Shown here one piece after another: positions 8,225-17,081 of a DNA stretch of 64,000 bases. The stretch covers positions 87,125-151,124 of the forward strand of contig LVWT01000012.1 in assembly GCA_002083405.1 (NCBI GenBank). The letters run 5' to 3'. The position numbers were made by a program, and so were the translations under genes. The notes below the pieces were generated by a model, which saw only the letters and a program-made list of their open reading frames with translations, made no database searches and was not told the origin of the DNA. This stretch comes from Nitrospira sp. SG-bin2 (lineage in GTDB: Bacteria > Nitrospirota > Nitrospiria > Nitrospirales > Nitrospiraceae). Within the stretch, counting starts at the first letter, position 1. Every line of letters begins with the position of its first letter.

Positions 8225-8575
8225 TTACCGCGCATGTGTATCGAGAATTTTCAAAATGGCCTGGAGATCACCCCTCAGTTTCTTGGCCATCTCCTTCGGA
8301 CGCAATGGGCGAGAAGACGCTCGTCCACGCCTCACCCAAAATCGCTTCACGCCTTCCAGCGTATGCCCTTCGTCATAGAGCATCCGCTTGATCTCCAATG
8401 CCGTTTCAATGTCCCGCTGCACATAGAGCCGCTGGTTTCCACGGCTTTTCTTGGGTTTCAGAAAACTGAACTGTGATTCCCAGAAACGAAGCACATAGGC
8501 GGGAAGTTCGGTCAGCTGGCTGACTTCCCCGATTTTATAGAAAACCTTGCTACCCAGCCTGGGCGCTATTCCCAT
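8225..8575 (-). CDS. MerR-family transcriptional regulator
   Basis: 116 residues. The N-terminal winged HTH is clear: FYKIGEVSQLTELPAYVLRF followed by WESQF and the wing residues RLYVQRDIETALEIKRML. The C-terminal part is short and lacks the cysteines of metal-sensing MerR proteins, so the effector is unknown. It lies 45 bases downstream of the ihfA gene in the same direction. This small MerR-like protein next to ihfA is a recurring pair, but its targets are not known to me. Confidence 0.9.
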   Translation of the reverse strand: MGIAPRLGSKVFYKIGEVSQLTELPAYVLRFWESQFSFLKPKKSRGNQRLYVQRDIETALEIKRMLYDEGHTLEGVKRFWVRRGRASSRPLRPKEMAKKLRGDLQAILKILDTHAR

Positions 8576-8620
8576 GACCGGTCCTCATAGTGCAGTCGAT
8601 GACGTGGGTGCAGCAGCCTG

Positions 8621-8896
8621 TTAAGAATTGACGTACTTCTTGAAAACCTGGCTTGGCCGAAACGTGACAACGCGACGGGGCGTAATGCCGATTTCCTCTC
8701 CGGTCCGAGGATTGCGGCCCTTACGGGCGCCCTTGCTCCGTACGACAAAATTTCCAAATCCCGCAATCTTGACCGATTCTCCCTTCTGCAAAACGGACTT
8801 CAACATATTCAGCACAAGTTCGACAATATCGGCCGCTTCATTTTTCGAAATACCGACTTGCTTGAAAATTTCGTTCGCGATATCGGCCTTCCTCAT
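8621..8896 (-). CDS. ihfA: Integration host factor alpha / HU-family DNA-bending protein
   Basis: 91 residues, the standard HU/IHF length. Conserved elements: MRKADIANEIF at the start, KIAGFGNFVVRSKGARKGRN with the Pro-containing DNA-intercalating arm (NPRTGEEIGI), and the C-terminal VTFRPSQVFKKYVN. It bends DNA in the nucleoid and helps architecture-dependent promoters. HU and IHF-alpha are similar; the ihfA call rests partly on the following merR and tRNA-Pro genes. A strong promoter sits upstream at 8974-9002. Confidence 0.88.
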   Translation of the reverse strand: MRKADIANEIFKQVGISKNEAADIVELVLNMLKSVLQKGESVKIAGFGNFVVRSKGARKGRNPRTGEEIGITPRRVVTFRPSQVFKKYVNS

Positions 8897-8973
8897 GCGA
8901 TCCCCCCTACACGCTCATCGGCCAGTATGGCGCCCATCCCAAGATCCTCTGTCTCGCATCAACGATTTTGCTT

Positions 8974-9002
8974 AAGTTACGTGAGGTTATGAATCCTGTC
9001 AA
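8974..9002 (-). promoter_or_regulatory. Sigma70-type promoter for ihfA-merR-tRNA-Pro
   Basis: On the minus strand TTGACA (8997-9002) is followed after 17 bases by TAACTT (8974-8979). Transcription would start about 70 bases before the ihfA ATG. This is a perfect -35 hexamer with ideal spacing. Confidence 0.75.
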
Positions 9003-9034
9003 GAATAAATTGGGCCGATCCCCGCCGTATACAG

Positions 9035-10588
9035 CTATTTTTTTGCGAGCAACTTGTATTCGATACTGTCTGCAAGGGCCTGCCAGGTAGCCTCGATGAT
9101 GTTCTCGGAGACTCCGACCGTGCCCCACTTATCTTTGTGATCTCCCGATTCGATCAGAACACGAACCTTGGACTCAGTGCCTTTATTCGCCGCCAGCACA
9201 CGCACTTTATAATCAAGCAGTTTGACTTCCTTGAGCTGCGGATAAAATTGCTCCAAGGATTTTCGCAGGGCATGGTCCAGCGCATTGACCGGCCCGGCTC
9301 CTACGGCAGCCGTATGTTCCACCGCATCGCCGACCTTGACCATGACGGTCGCTTCCGATAGCGGGGCGCCGTTGTCCTGCTTCTTTTCGACGATGACACG
9401 GAACCCCAGGAGTTGAAAGGCAGGCCTATGGCTCCCCATCGCCTTCCGCATCAGCAACTCGAACGATCCTTCCGCTCCTTCGAACTGATACCCCTGGCTT
9501 TCACGCTCTTTGAGGGTTTCGATGAGCTCATGCACCTTGGAATGGTCTTTTGACAACTTGATGCCGAAGGCCTCGATCTTGTCCAAGAGACCGCTGCGCC
9601 CTGCGTAATCGGACACCAAGACACGCTGCCGGTTGCCGACCTTCGCCGGATCGACATGTTCGTAGGTTGCCGGGTTCTTCAGCACAGCATGGATGTGCAC
9701 CCCACCTTTGTGCGCGAAGGCTGAATCGCCGACGTAGGGCTGATGCTTATTGGGCATGAGATTGGCGATCTCGGTCACGAATCCTGACACCTCTTTCAAA
9801 TGGCTCAAGCGGTCCGTCAGCGCCGGACGCTTCATCTTCAGCTCCAAATTGGGAACGATCGAGCAGAGATTCGCATTCCCGCACCGTTCCCCGATGCCGT
9901 TGATCGTCCCCTGCACCTGCACGATGCCCGTCTCGATCGCCACCAATGAGTTCGCCACCGCCATATCACAATCGTTATGGGCATGGATCCCCAACGGCAC
10001 CCGGCACTCACACTGTACGATCTCACAGATGGTACGGATCTCCCAGGGCATCGTGCCGCCGTTGGTATCGCAGAGAATCACCCGTTCCGCCCCGGCTTCG
10101 ACCGCCTTGCGGATGGTGTTCAGGGCATAGTCCGGATTCGTCTTATAGCCGTCGAAGAAATGTTCGGCATCATAAAATACCCGGCGGCCCTTACTGCGCA
10201 GGTAGGCGACGGAATCGCCGATCAATTCAAGATTGGTAGCCAACGAGATGCCCAGCGCATCGGTGACGTGCAAGGACCACGTCTTTCCAAACAATGTGAT
10301 CGTCTTCGTGTCAGCCGCGAGCAGCGCCTGAAGATTGGGGTCCTTGCCGACGGAATTGCTGGCTTTCCTCGTCGACCCGAACGCAATGACGGTGGCATGC
10401 TTCAGCGGAATGGTTTTGATGATTCTGAAAAATTCAATGTCTTTGGGATTCGCTCCGGGCCAGCCGCCTTCGATGAAATGGACGCCCAATTCGTCAAGCT
10501 TCTGCGCGACGCGAACCTTGTCCTCTACCGAAAAACTGACATCCTCGGCCTGCGCGCCGTCGCGCAGCGTGGTATCGTAGATTTCCAA
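9035..10588 (-). CDS. cimA: (R)-citramalate synthase
   Basis: About 517 residues from a TTG start at 10588, preceded by GGGAGG five bases away; this puts LEIYDTTLRDGAQAEDVSF at the N-terminus, as in the family. An ATG at 10684 gives 32 extra residues rich in Ser and Pro with no Shine-Dalgarno site. The DRE-TIM barrel motifs are present (TLRDG; HAHNDCDMAV metal site; NGIGERCGNA), and the C-terminal regulatory LeuA dimer domain begins near residue 380. The CimA-type subgroup condenses pyruvate and acetyl-CoA to citramalate, feeding isoleucine synthesis without threonine. Downstream gene of the aspartate operon. Homocitrate or isopropylmalate synthase is less likely given the close match to CimA-type motifs. 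Confidence 0.88.
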   Translation of the reverse strand: MEIYDTTLRDGAQAEDVSFSVEDKVRVAQKLDELGVHFIEGGWPGANPKDIEFFRIIKTIPLKHATVIAFGSTRKASNSVGKDPNLQALLAADTKTITLFGKTWSLHVTDALGISLATNLELIGDSVAYLRSKGRRVFYDAEHFFDGYKTNPDYALNTIRKAVEAGAERVILCDTNGGTMPWEIRTICEIVQCECRVPLGIHAHNDCDMAVANSLVAIETGIVQVQGTINGIGERCGNANLCSIVPNLELKMKRPALTDRLSHLKEVSGFVTEIANLMPNKHQPYVGDSAFAHKGGVHIHAVLKNPATYEHVDPAKVGNRQRVLVSDYAGRSGLLDKIEAFGIKLSKDHSKVHELIETLKERESQGYQFEGAEGSFELLMRKAMGSHRPAFQLLGFRVIVEKKQDNGAPLSEATVMVKVGDAVEHTAAVGAGPVNALDHALRKSLEQFYPQLKEVKLLDYKVRVLAANKGTESKVRVLIESGDHKDKWGTVGVSENIIEATWQALADSIEYKLLAKK

Positions 10589-10763
10589 TGCCGCCTCCCG
10601 ACTAGCCGGCAAGCTCGATTGAGGAGACGGGTGGGGCGGATGGGCGGCGCGAGGAGAGCGAGATAGTGCGGTTTTTCGAGCCATGGGGAGAGAGGGTACC
10701 AGGTGAACTGTCAATCTGTCGAGACTCACCTCACGCGCGTGACCGACCTCGGATGCCAAGCGC

Positions 10764-11990
10764 CTATCTCTGATCGAGGCCGAATGCCGAGTGCAGAGAG
10801 CGCATGGCCAGCTCAAGGTACTTTTCGTCGATCACGCAGGAGATTTTGATCTCCGATGTGCTGATCATCATGATATTGACGCCCTCGCGCGCGAGCACCT
10901 CAAACATTTTTGCCGCGACCCCCGAGTGAGACCGCATCCCCACTCCGATGAGCGAGACCTTTGCGATCGCCTCGGTCACTGACACTGATTTGGCTTCGAT
11001 CTCCTTGGCCGCAGCTTGAATGATCGGCACAGCCTTCTTGAGATCCGCCCGTGGCACCGTGAACGAAAGATCCGTCATGGCTGCCTGACTGATATTCTGG
11101 ATGATCATATCGACGTTGATATGGGCCTCCGCCACGATGCCGAAAATCCGCGCGGCGATCCCGGGTTTGTCCGGCACACCGACGATCGTGATTTTCGCCT
11201 GATTGCGGTCTCCTGTGACCCCGGCCACTGCCGCCGCTTCCATGTCCGTATCTTCCTTCGTCACGAGGGTCCCCTTTCCTTCTTTGAAGCTCGAATTCAC
11301 CTCCACCGGCACGCTGAACTTGGCTGCAAACTCGACAGATCTGGTCTGCAGCACTTTGGCCCCGAGGCTGGCCATTTCGAGCATCTCTTCGTACGAGATT
11401 TTATCGATCCGTCTCGCTGCCGGTACGATATTGGGGTCCGCCGTGTAGACGCCATCGACGTCGGTGAAAATCACGCAGCGGTCCGCTTTCAACGCCGCGG
11501 CTAGCGCGACCGCGGACAGATCCGACCCTCCGCGGCCGAGCGTCGTCACATCAGACTGTTCGTTGATCCCTTGGAAACCCGCCACAACAGGGATCACACC
11601 CTCCTCAAGCGCCTCGCGAATCCGATCCGCTGTCACCCGCGCAATACGGGCATTGGTATGCGCGCTATCGGTAATGATGCCGACTTGCCGGCCCGTATAG
11701 GACCGCGCATTGATCCCCCGCCCGCGCAATTCCATCGCCAGCAGAGCGATCGTGACCCGCTCTCCGGTCGAAAGCAGCATGTCCAACTCGCGCTCATCCG
11801 GAACCGGTGTCGCCTCATGCGCCAGCTTGAGTAAGCGATCCGTTTCGCCGCTCATGGCGGACAGCACCACCACGATCCGATGCCCCTCGCGCTGAGCCCG
11901 TACGACCCGATCAGCGACCCGGTGAATCCGCTCGATCGATCCAACCGACGTGCCTCCATATTTTTGGACAATCAAGGCCACCGGCTTCAC
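10764..11990 (-). CDS. lysC: Aspartate kinase
   Basis: 408 residues from a GTG start at 11990 that overlaps the TGA of the upstream apgM-like gene (GTGA), giving VKPVALIVQKYGGTSVGS at the N-terminus. This fits the usual 405-411 residues; the longer open frame upstream is only overlap with the neighbour. Kinase motifs KYGGTSV, FQGINEQSDVTTLGRGGSD and the VDGVYTADP segment are visible. Two C-terminal ACT domains (near residues 265-330 and 345-405) indicate feedback control by lysine and/or threonine. It phosphorylates aspartate, the first step to lysine, threonine and methionine. Confidence 0.95.
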   Translation of the reverse strand: MKPVALIVQKYGGTSVGSIERIHRVADRVVRAQREGHRIVVVLSAMSGETDRLLKLAHEATPVPDERELDMLLSTGERVTIALLAMELRGRGINARSYTGRQVGIITDSAHTNARIARVTADRIREALEEGVIPVVAGFQGINEQSDVTTLGRGGSDLSAVALAAALKADRCVIFTDVDGVYTADPNIVPAARRIDKISYEEMLEMASLGAKVLQTRSVEFAAKFSVPVEVNSSFKEGKGTLVTKEDTDMEAAAVAGVTGDRNQAKITIVGVPDKPGIAARIFGIVAEAHINVDMIIQNISQAAMTDLSFTVPRADLKKAVPIIQAAAKEIEAKSVSVTEAIAKVSLIGVGMRSHSGVAAKMFEVLAREGVNIMMISTSEIKISCVIDEKYLELAMRSLHSAFGLDQR

Positions 11991-13198
11991 CCGTTCGCAA
12001 AGAGCTTGTTGACGAACTTGGTGGCATCGCGGGCGGGCGTCTCTGCAGCCTGGGCATCGGACTCGGTGAACCGCCGGCCGGCCGGCGCTGATCCTTTGCT
12101 CCCACCTTCTCCAAAAACATAGAAGGCAGGACCTTGCGACGCATCGCCATGATCGCATATGACCAGATAACGGTAGGGCCCCTGTTTGGCCAATCCGTCC
12201 ATCATGGGCCCGACGAGGTCTCGATCGAACGCTTCGATGCCGCGAACCTTCGCGTTGGGATCGGAACTGTGAACGACTTCGTCCGTCAGCCCGGCATGCA
12301 CATAGACAAAATCTTTCTTGGCGCACTCCGCCAGTGCCATGGCCGCCTTCGCGCGCAGATCACCGGCTGCAAGTCGATCGGGATCCACCGCATCGAGGCC
12401 AGCACAAATCCCGGCGCCCCGCTGCACATCGCTCGTAGCCACAACCGCTCCCTTGATACGATACTTTTCGGGCAGGCTCGGCCACATCACAGCTCGCCCT
12501 TCACCCCACAGCCACACACAGTTTGCCGGTTTCTTGCCTGCCGCTACCCGGTCATCATTCACGGGATGATCGCGCAAAATCAGGTGCGCGGCGTCCATGA
12601 GCTTCCGAAGTATGTCGGCGCCGTCACCGGTGGGCAACGCATCCGCGATGGACCGGCCGAGGACCGTCTTGGGATCGACGCAGACCGCCCGTGACTTTCC
12701 ATTGACCCATACCATGAGATGACGATGGCCTGCTCCAGGATAAAATTGGATGGTCTCGGACCCAAGCTGCTCATTGATCGCCTCGATCAATTCGCGAGCC
12801 TCTTCCGTGTCGATCAACCCGGCCGTCGCATCGTCCAATATCACATGGGCGCCCAATTTCTTGATCTCGCCGCCGGTCTTCCCGCCTTCAGGCCTCACCG
12901 TCACCATAGTACACCGGTACGCAACATCATGTTCCGTTACGGAAACTCCCAAGCTGGCCGCTTCAAGCGGACCCGGCCCTTGATAATATTTCTTGGGGTC
13001 GTAGCCAAGAATCGCCGTACTGCTCAATCCGCTTCCATAGAGCAAACCGTCAGCGGGGATCACAAGCCGTCCAAGCTCTCCGCTCTGGGCGAGCCGGTCG
13101 AGATGGGGGGTTGAGGAAGCCTGAAGCGGTGTGAGGCCGCCCAGTTCTTGACGAGGCTGATCAGCCATTCCACCGGCATGCACAATCACATATTTCAT
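11987..13198 (-). CDS. Phosphoglycerate-mutase-like protein, predicted homoserine kinase (ThrB2/ApgM family)
   Basis: 403 residues of the archaeal-type cofactor-independent phosphoglycerate mutase family (alkaline phosphatase superfamily). Motifs: KYVIVHAGGMADQP at the start, YGSGLSSTAILGYDP near residue 55, HAGLTDEVVHSSD near 310 and the CDHGDASQGP block near 355. It sits between thrC and lysC, and no GHMP-type thrB is seen in the window. Members of this family in such clusters are predicted, with some genetic support, to replace homoserine kinase. Oddity: the Asp expected in the first metal motif (GDGM) is Gly9 here. The ATG at 13198 is chosen; a GTG at 13219 overlapping the thrC stop is an alternative. 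Confidence 0.82.
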   Translation of the reverse strand: MKYVIVHAGGMADQPRQELGGLTPLQASSTPHLDRLAQSGELGRLVIPADGLLYGSGLSSTAILGYDPKKYYQGPGPLEAASLGVSVTEHDVAYRCTMVTVRPEGGKTGGEIKKLGAHVILDDATAGLIDTEEARELIEAINEQLGSETIQFYPGAGHRHLMVWVNGKSRAVCVDPKTVLGRSIADALPTGDGADILRKLMDAAHLILRDHPVNDDRVAAGKKPANCVWLWGEGRAVMWPSLPEKYRIKGAVVATSDVQRGAGICAGLDAVDPDRLAAGDLRAKAAMALAECAKKDFVYVHAGLTDEVVHSSDPNAKVRGIEAFDRDLVGPMMDGLAKQGPYRYLVICDHGDASQGPAFYVFGEGGSKGSAPAGRRFTESDAQAAETPARDATKFVNKLFANG

Positions 13199-13215
13199 CA
13201 GTTCTGCACCACGGC

Positions 13216-14274
13216 TCACATCTGCAAGAGACGGGCGACATCTTCACATGTCGCCTTCACGGTTAACGGCTGTTTCGACACGCTGATCGCGGTATCGGCA
13301 TCTTTCAATCCGTGCCCGGTCAAGGTACATACCACTGTGTCGCCTTCTCGCAATATCCCGGCCCGATTCAATTTAGCCACCCCTGCGACTGAAGCAGCGG
13401 AAGCCGGCTCGCAAAAGACCCCCTCTGTGGCCGCTACTGCCGTGTAGGCCTGGAGGATTTCTTCATCGGTCACCATATCAATCGCGCCGGAGGATTCCTC
13501 GACTGCCCTCAGCGCCGCCGACCAGCTGGCCGGGTTTCCGATGCGAATCGCTGTCGCAACCGTCTGTGGCTGCTCCACAATCTTTCCCAGCACAATCGGA
13601 GCCGCTCCGGCAGCCTGGAATCCCATCATGCGCGGACGTTTCGTCGTTTGGCTCGCCGCGAGATATTCTTGATACCCTTTCCAGTAGGCCGTAATGTTCC
13701 CCGCATTGCCGACCGGCAGCACATGGAACGTCGGCGCGTCGCCAAGTTGATCGCACACCTCGAACGCGGCCGTTTTCTGGCCTTCGATCCGGAATGGATT
13801 CAGCGAATTCACCAACTCGATATGATGGACGGCTGAAAGATCCTTGACGAGCGTGAGCGCCTGATCGAAGTTCCCTTCGATTTGAATCACTGTGGCTTGA
13901 TGCATCATCGCTTGAGAAAGCTTTCCCATCGCAATTTTTCCGGCGGGAATCAGCACATAGACAGCCAACCCCGCGCGGGCGCCGTAGGCGGCGGCAGCAG
14001 CGGAGGTGTTGCCGGTCGAGGCGCACATCACAGCCCGCGCGCCTTGTTCGACCGCCTTCGAGATTGCCAAGGTCATGCCGCGGTCTTTAAACGAGCCGGT
14101 CGGATTCATGCCCTCGAATTTGAGGTGCAGGTCGACCCCGGGTGCAATTGCCTTAGCCAGTCGCGACGCGCGAATGAGGGGCGTATTGCCTTCCGCCAAG
14201 CTGATAACCGGCGTCTTCTCCGAGACGGGAAGAAACTTGCGATATTCTTCAATAATGCCGCGCCAGCGATTCAT
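13216..14274 (-). CDS. thrC: Threonine synthase
   Basis: 352 residues, the short ThrC form. The PLP-binding motif with the Schiff-base lysine is FEGMNPTGSFKDRGM near residue 60; a phosphate-binding glycine loop is seen at LPVGNAGNITAYWKG near 190. The enzyme turns O-phosphohomoserine into threonine. It lies 16 bases after hom and its stop overlaps a possible GTG start of the ApgM-like gene, consistent with one operon running aminotransferase, hom, thrC, apgM-like, lysC, cimA. Confidence 0.96.
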   Translation of the reverse strand: MNRWRGIIEEYRKFLPVSEKTPVISLAEGNTPLIRASRLAKAIAPGVDLHLKFEGMNPTGSFKDRGMTLAISKAVEQGARAVMCASTGNTSAAAAAYGARAGLAVYVLIPAGKIAMGKLSQAMMHQATVIQIEGNFDQALTLVKDLSAVHHIELVNSLNPFRIEGQKTAAFEVCDQLGDAPTFHVLPVGNAGNITAYWKGYQEYLAASQTTKRPRMMGFQAAGAAPIVLGKIVEQPQTVATAIRIGNPASWSAALRAVEESSGAIDMVTDEEILQAYTAVAATEGVFCEPASAASVAGVAKLNRAGILREGDTVVCTLTGHGLKDADTAISVSKQPLTVKATCEDVARLLQM

Positions 14275-14290
14275 CCGATCACTCGTCCAT

Positions 14291-15604
14291 TCACTCGTCT
14301 CGGCCTTCTACCCGAATGAGCGTCGCGGGTTCAGACACGAAGACTTTGCGGTTGATGTCGCGAAGCGCCGTTTGGACATCGCGCTCCTTGGCCATGTGCG
14401 TCTTGATCACCACCGGCACCGTTTGCCCTTCCCGACGCCCCTGCTGCAACATCGACGAAATACTGATGCCGCATCGGCCCAGTTCACCGGCAATCTGCGC
14501 CAAGACGCCGGGACGATCGACGACCATGAATCGCAGATAGTAGAGCGAACTGATTTCTTCTATCGGTTTCATACGCAACGGCCGGCGCTGATCCTGGCGA
14601 AACGATGCAACCGGCACACGGCCGACCGCGCCCTTGAGCAGATTACGGCCGATGGCGATCACGTCGCTTACCACGGCGCTCCCGGTCGGCATCGATCCGG
14701 CCCCTCGGCCGTATAACACGACGTCACCGACTGCGTCACCGACCAATTGAATGGCGTTATAGACATCGTCGACCTGCGCGATGGGAGACGCTGACGGCAC
14801 CATCGTGGGGTGCACACGGGCTTCCACTTCGCCGTCCGCAAGCTTCGCAATACCCAGCAGTTTGATCGTAAAGCCAAACTCCTTCGCATACGCGATGTCG
14901 GTCGGCGTGATGTGCGTAATCCCCTCAGTATAGATCTCCTTGCAATTGACCGGCGTGCCATAGGCCAGACTCACGAGAATAGCCAGTTTGTGCGCCGAAT
15001 CAATCCCCGCCACGTCGAAGGTCGGGTCCGCTTCAGCATATCCGGCTTGCTGTGCATCCTTGAGTACCGAGTCGAAACTCTCTCCCTCGCGGGTCATCCT
15101 CGATAAAATGTAATTCGACGTCCCGTTGATGATGCCGTAGATGGATTCGATCGTATTGCCTGCAAGGCCTTCCATCAGCGCCCGAACGACGGGAATCCCG
15201 CCGCCCACGCTGGCTTCGAATCCCACATCCACACCCTGGCGCGACGCAGCCTCAAAAATTTCTTCTCCGTGGAGGGCCAGAAGCGCCTTGTTCGCCGTAA
15301 CCACCTGTTTGCCCGCAGCCATCGCCTCAAGAATGACGCGCTTGGCGATGTCATATCCGCCGATCAATTCAATGACGACGTCAACGGCGGGATCGTGAAT
15401 CACCTGTTTTGCATTGGTCGTCAAGATCCCCGATGGCAGCAGGACTCCGCGATCCCGCGTGATATCCAAATCGGCAATGCGGACCAACTCGACCGGCACA
15501 CCGACCCGGCGCCGAATGAGCGCCGCATTGTCGAGCAGAACCTTCGCGACGCCGGTGCCCACCGTGCCGAATCCAATGATGCCGACCCCGATGCGAGACA
15601 TCAT
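14291..15604 (-). CDS. hom: Homoserine dehydrogenase with ACT domain
   Basis: 437 residues. NAD(P)-binding Rossmann motif IGVGIIGFGTVGTGVAK at the N-terminus; catalytic domain with NGTSNYILSRM near residue 180 and GYAEADPTFDVAGIDSAHKL near 208. A C-terminal ACT domain (about 350-430, FMVVDRPGVLAQIAGELGRC) suggests threonine feedback. It reduces aspartate semialdehyde to homoserine. Its ATGATG start overlaps the TGA of the aminotransferase gene upstream. Confidence 0.97.
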   Translation of the reverse strand: MMSRIGVGIIGFGTVGTGVAKVLLDNAALIRRRVGVPVELVRIADLDITRDRGVLLPSGILTTNAKQVIHDPAVDVVIELIGGYDIAKRVILEAMAAGKQVVTANKALLALHGEEIFEAASRQGVDVGFEASVGGGIPVVRALMEGLAGNTIESIYGIINGTSNYILSRMTREGESFDSVLKDAQQAGYAEADPTFDVAGIDSAHKLAILVSLAYGTPVNCKEIYTEGITHITPTDIAYAKEFGFTIKLLGIAKLADGEVEARVHPTMVPSASPIAQVDDVYNAIQLVGDAVGDVVLYGRGAGSMPTGSAVVSDVIAIGRNLLKGAVGRVPVASFRQDQRRPLRMKPIEEISSLYYLRFMVVDRPGVLAQIAGELGRCGISISSMLQQGRREGQTVPVVIKTHMAKERDVQTALRDINRKVFVSEPATLIRVEGRDE

Positions 15605-16797
15605 TCTTCCGCTCCGTCGAGTTTAAGCGCTTTGCGAATCCCCCGTACGGCCTGGCGTGTGCGATGCTCATTCTCCACCAATCCGAACCGCACATACTCA
15701 TCACCACCTTCACCGAACCCGATCCCGGGAGAGACCGCAACTTTTGCTTCCTTGAGCAGCAGCTTTGAAAATTCGAGGGACCCCATATGGCGATAGGGAA
15801 GGGGAATGTGCGCCCACACGAACATCGTGGCCTTCGGCTTCGCCACCTGCCAGCCGATACGATTGAGTCCGCCGACGAGCACGTCGCGCCGTTTCTGATA
15901 GCGCAAGACCGTCTCCTTGACGCATTCCTGCGGCCCGTTCAACGCGATCACGCTGGCGATTTGAATGGGCTGAAAAATACCGTAGTCCAAATAGCTCTTA
16001 ATCTTCGCCAGCGCACCCACGACCTCGCGATTACCCACACAGAACCCCACACGCCAGCCAGGCATGTTGTACGCTTTGGAGAGGGTATAGAACTCCACTC
16101 CAATGTCCTTCGCGCCGGGTACCTGAAGAAAACTCGGCGCTTTGTAGCCGTCGAACACCAGATCGGCATACGCCAAATCATGGATGACGATGACGTTGTG
16201 CTCCTTGGCGAAGGCCACGATCTTTTTGAAAAACTCGAGATCCACAACCGCGGTAGTCGGATTGTGCGGAAAATTGATAACGAGGATTTTCGGGCGCGGA
16301 AACGTCTGGCGATAGACACGAGTCAGGTCTTCAAAAAAATCACTGTCCTGGCGCAGTTCAATCCCACGGACTTCGCCGCCCGCAATGATGAAACTATACA
16401 TGTGGATCGGATAGGTCGGCGTCGGCGTCAACACCACGTCGCCGGGGCCAATTGTGGCCAACGCCAGATGGGCCAGCCCCTCCTTGGACCCGATGGTGAC
16501 GATGGCTTCCGTCTCAGGGTCCAGATCCACATTGTAATTTCGTTTGTACCACCCGCAGATCGCATGCCGCAGCTTCGTGATTCCGCGTGAAGCCGAATAG
16601 CGATGGTTCTTGCTCTTCCTGGTTGCCTCGATCATCTTCTCGACAATGTGCGGCGGTGTCGGCTGGTCCGGATTCCCCATGCCGAAATCGATGATATCGT
16701 CGCCGCGCTGCCTAGCTTCAAGCTTGAGCGATTGCACTTGCGCAAAGACATACGGAGGGAGTCGTTTGATTCGATAAAACCCGTCGCCTAGCCCCAT
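15601..16797 (-). CDS. Class I/II aminotransferase, AlaC/LL-DAP-aminotransferase type
   Basis: 398 residues. Fold type I PLP enzyme: GMGNPDQPTPPHIVEKM near residue 38, NFPHNPTTAVVDLEFF near 180 and the PLP-lysine segment TLSKAYNMPGWRVGF near 240. It most resembles AlaC-like alanine transaminases and LL-diaminopimelate aminotransferase relatives. First gene of the aspartate-family operon, so it could supply an amino group for lysine, alanine or branched-chain synthesis; the substrate is not readable from sequence. A strong promoter lies about 75 bases upstream. Confidence 0.88.
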   Translation of the reverse strand: MGLGDGFYRIKRLPPYVFAQVQSLKLEARQRGDDIIDFGMGNPDQPTPPHIVEKMIEATRKSKNHRYSASRGITKLRHAICGWYKRNYNVDLDPETEAIVTIGSKEGLAHLALATIGPGDVVLTPTPTYPIHMYSFIIAGGEVRGIELRQDSDFFEDLTRVYRQTFPRPKILVINFPHNPTTAVVDLEFFKKIVAFAKEHNVIVIHDLAYADLVFDGYKAPSFLQVPGAKDIGVEFYTLSKAYNMPGWRVGFCVGNREVVGALAKIKSYLDYGIFQPIQIASVIALNGPQECVKETVLRYQKRRDVLVGGLNRIGWQVAKPKATMFVWAHIPLPYRHMGSLEFSKLLLKEAKVAVSPGIGFGEGGDEYVRFGLVENEHRTRQAVRGIRKALKLDGAEE

Positions 16798-16873
16798 GAC
16801 CCTCCTCTGACATTCTCGGTGATGCTCAAAGTTCTCTCTAGGTCACTTCACAAGAGAGCCTCGAGAGGGGCCT

Positions 16874-16902
16874 ATTCTAATGGAGGGCCCCACTCGAGTC
16901 AA
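16874..16902 (-). promoter_or_regulatory. Sigma70-type promoter of the aminotransferase-hom-thrC-apgM-lysC-cimA operon
   Basis: Minus strand: TTGACT (16897-16902), 17-base spacer, TAGAAT (16874-16879). Five of six bases match consensus in each hexamer. The predicted start near 16867 leaves a leader of about 70 bases, too short for a T-box or lysine riboswitch, so control by an attenuator of that size is unlikely. Confidence 0.75.
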
Positions 16903-17081
16903 TTTACCCCGTGATTCTGTGGGGTTCTGAATTCATCGCCCCTAACCTTGGCCGGCCAGTTTGGATTCAATGTGAACGAGTCTGTTCTTGCTCCCTCTCT
17001 CTTCTTTCTGCTACTAATACCGATTAGTCTTACCTCATCGCTGTCTTATTTTTTGCACTTCACAGACCGGACGGAGGAGCC

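Noticed and set aside
8041..8391. Plus-strand frame of 116 codons over tRNA-Pro (reads GRRDLNPRPLAPQAST...)
   Set aside because: This peptide is the well-known artefact of translating a tRNA gene; the real features are the tRNA and the merR gene on the other strand.
16798..17081. Possible T-box or lysine riboswitch before the aspartate operon
   Set aside because: The promoter at 16874-16902 leaves a leader of only about 70 bases and no AGVTGAGG-like or conserved lysine-riboswitch core was seen.
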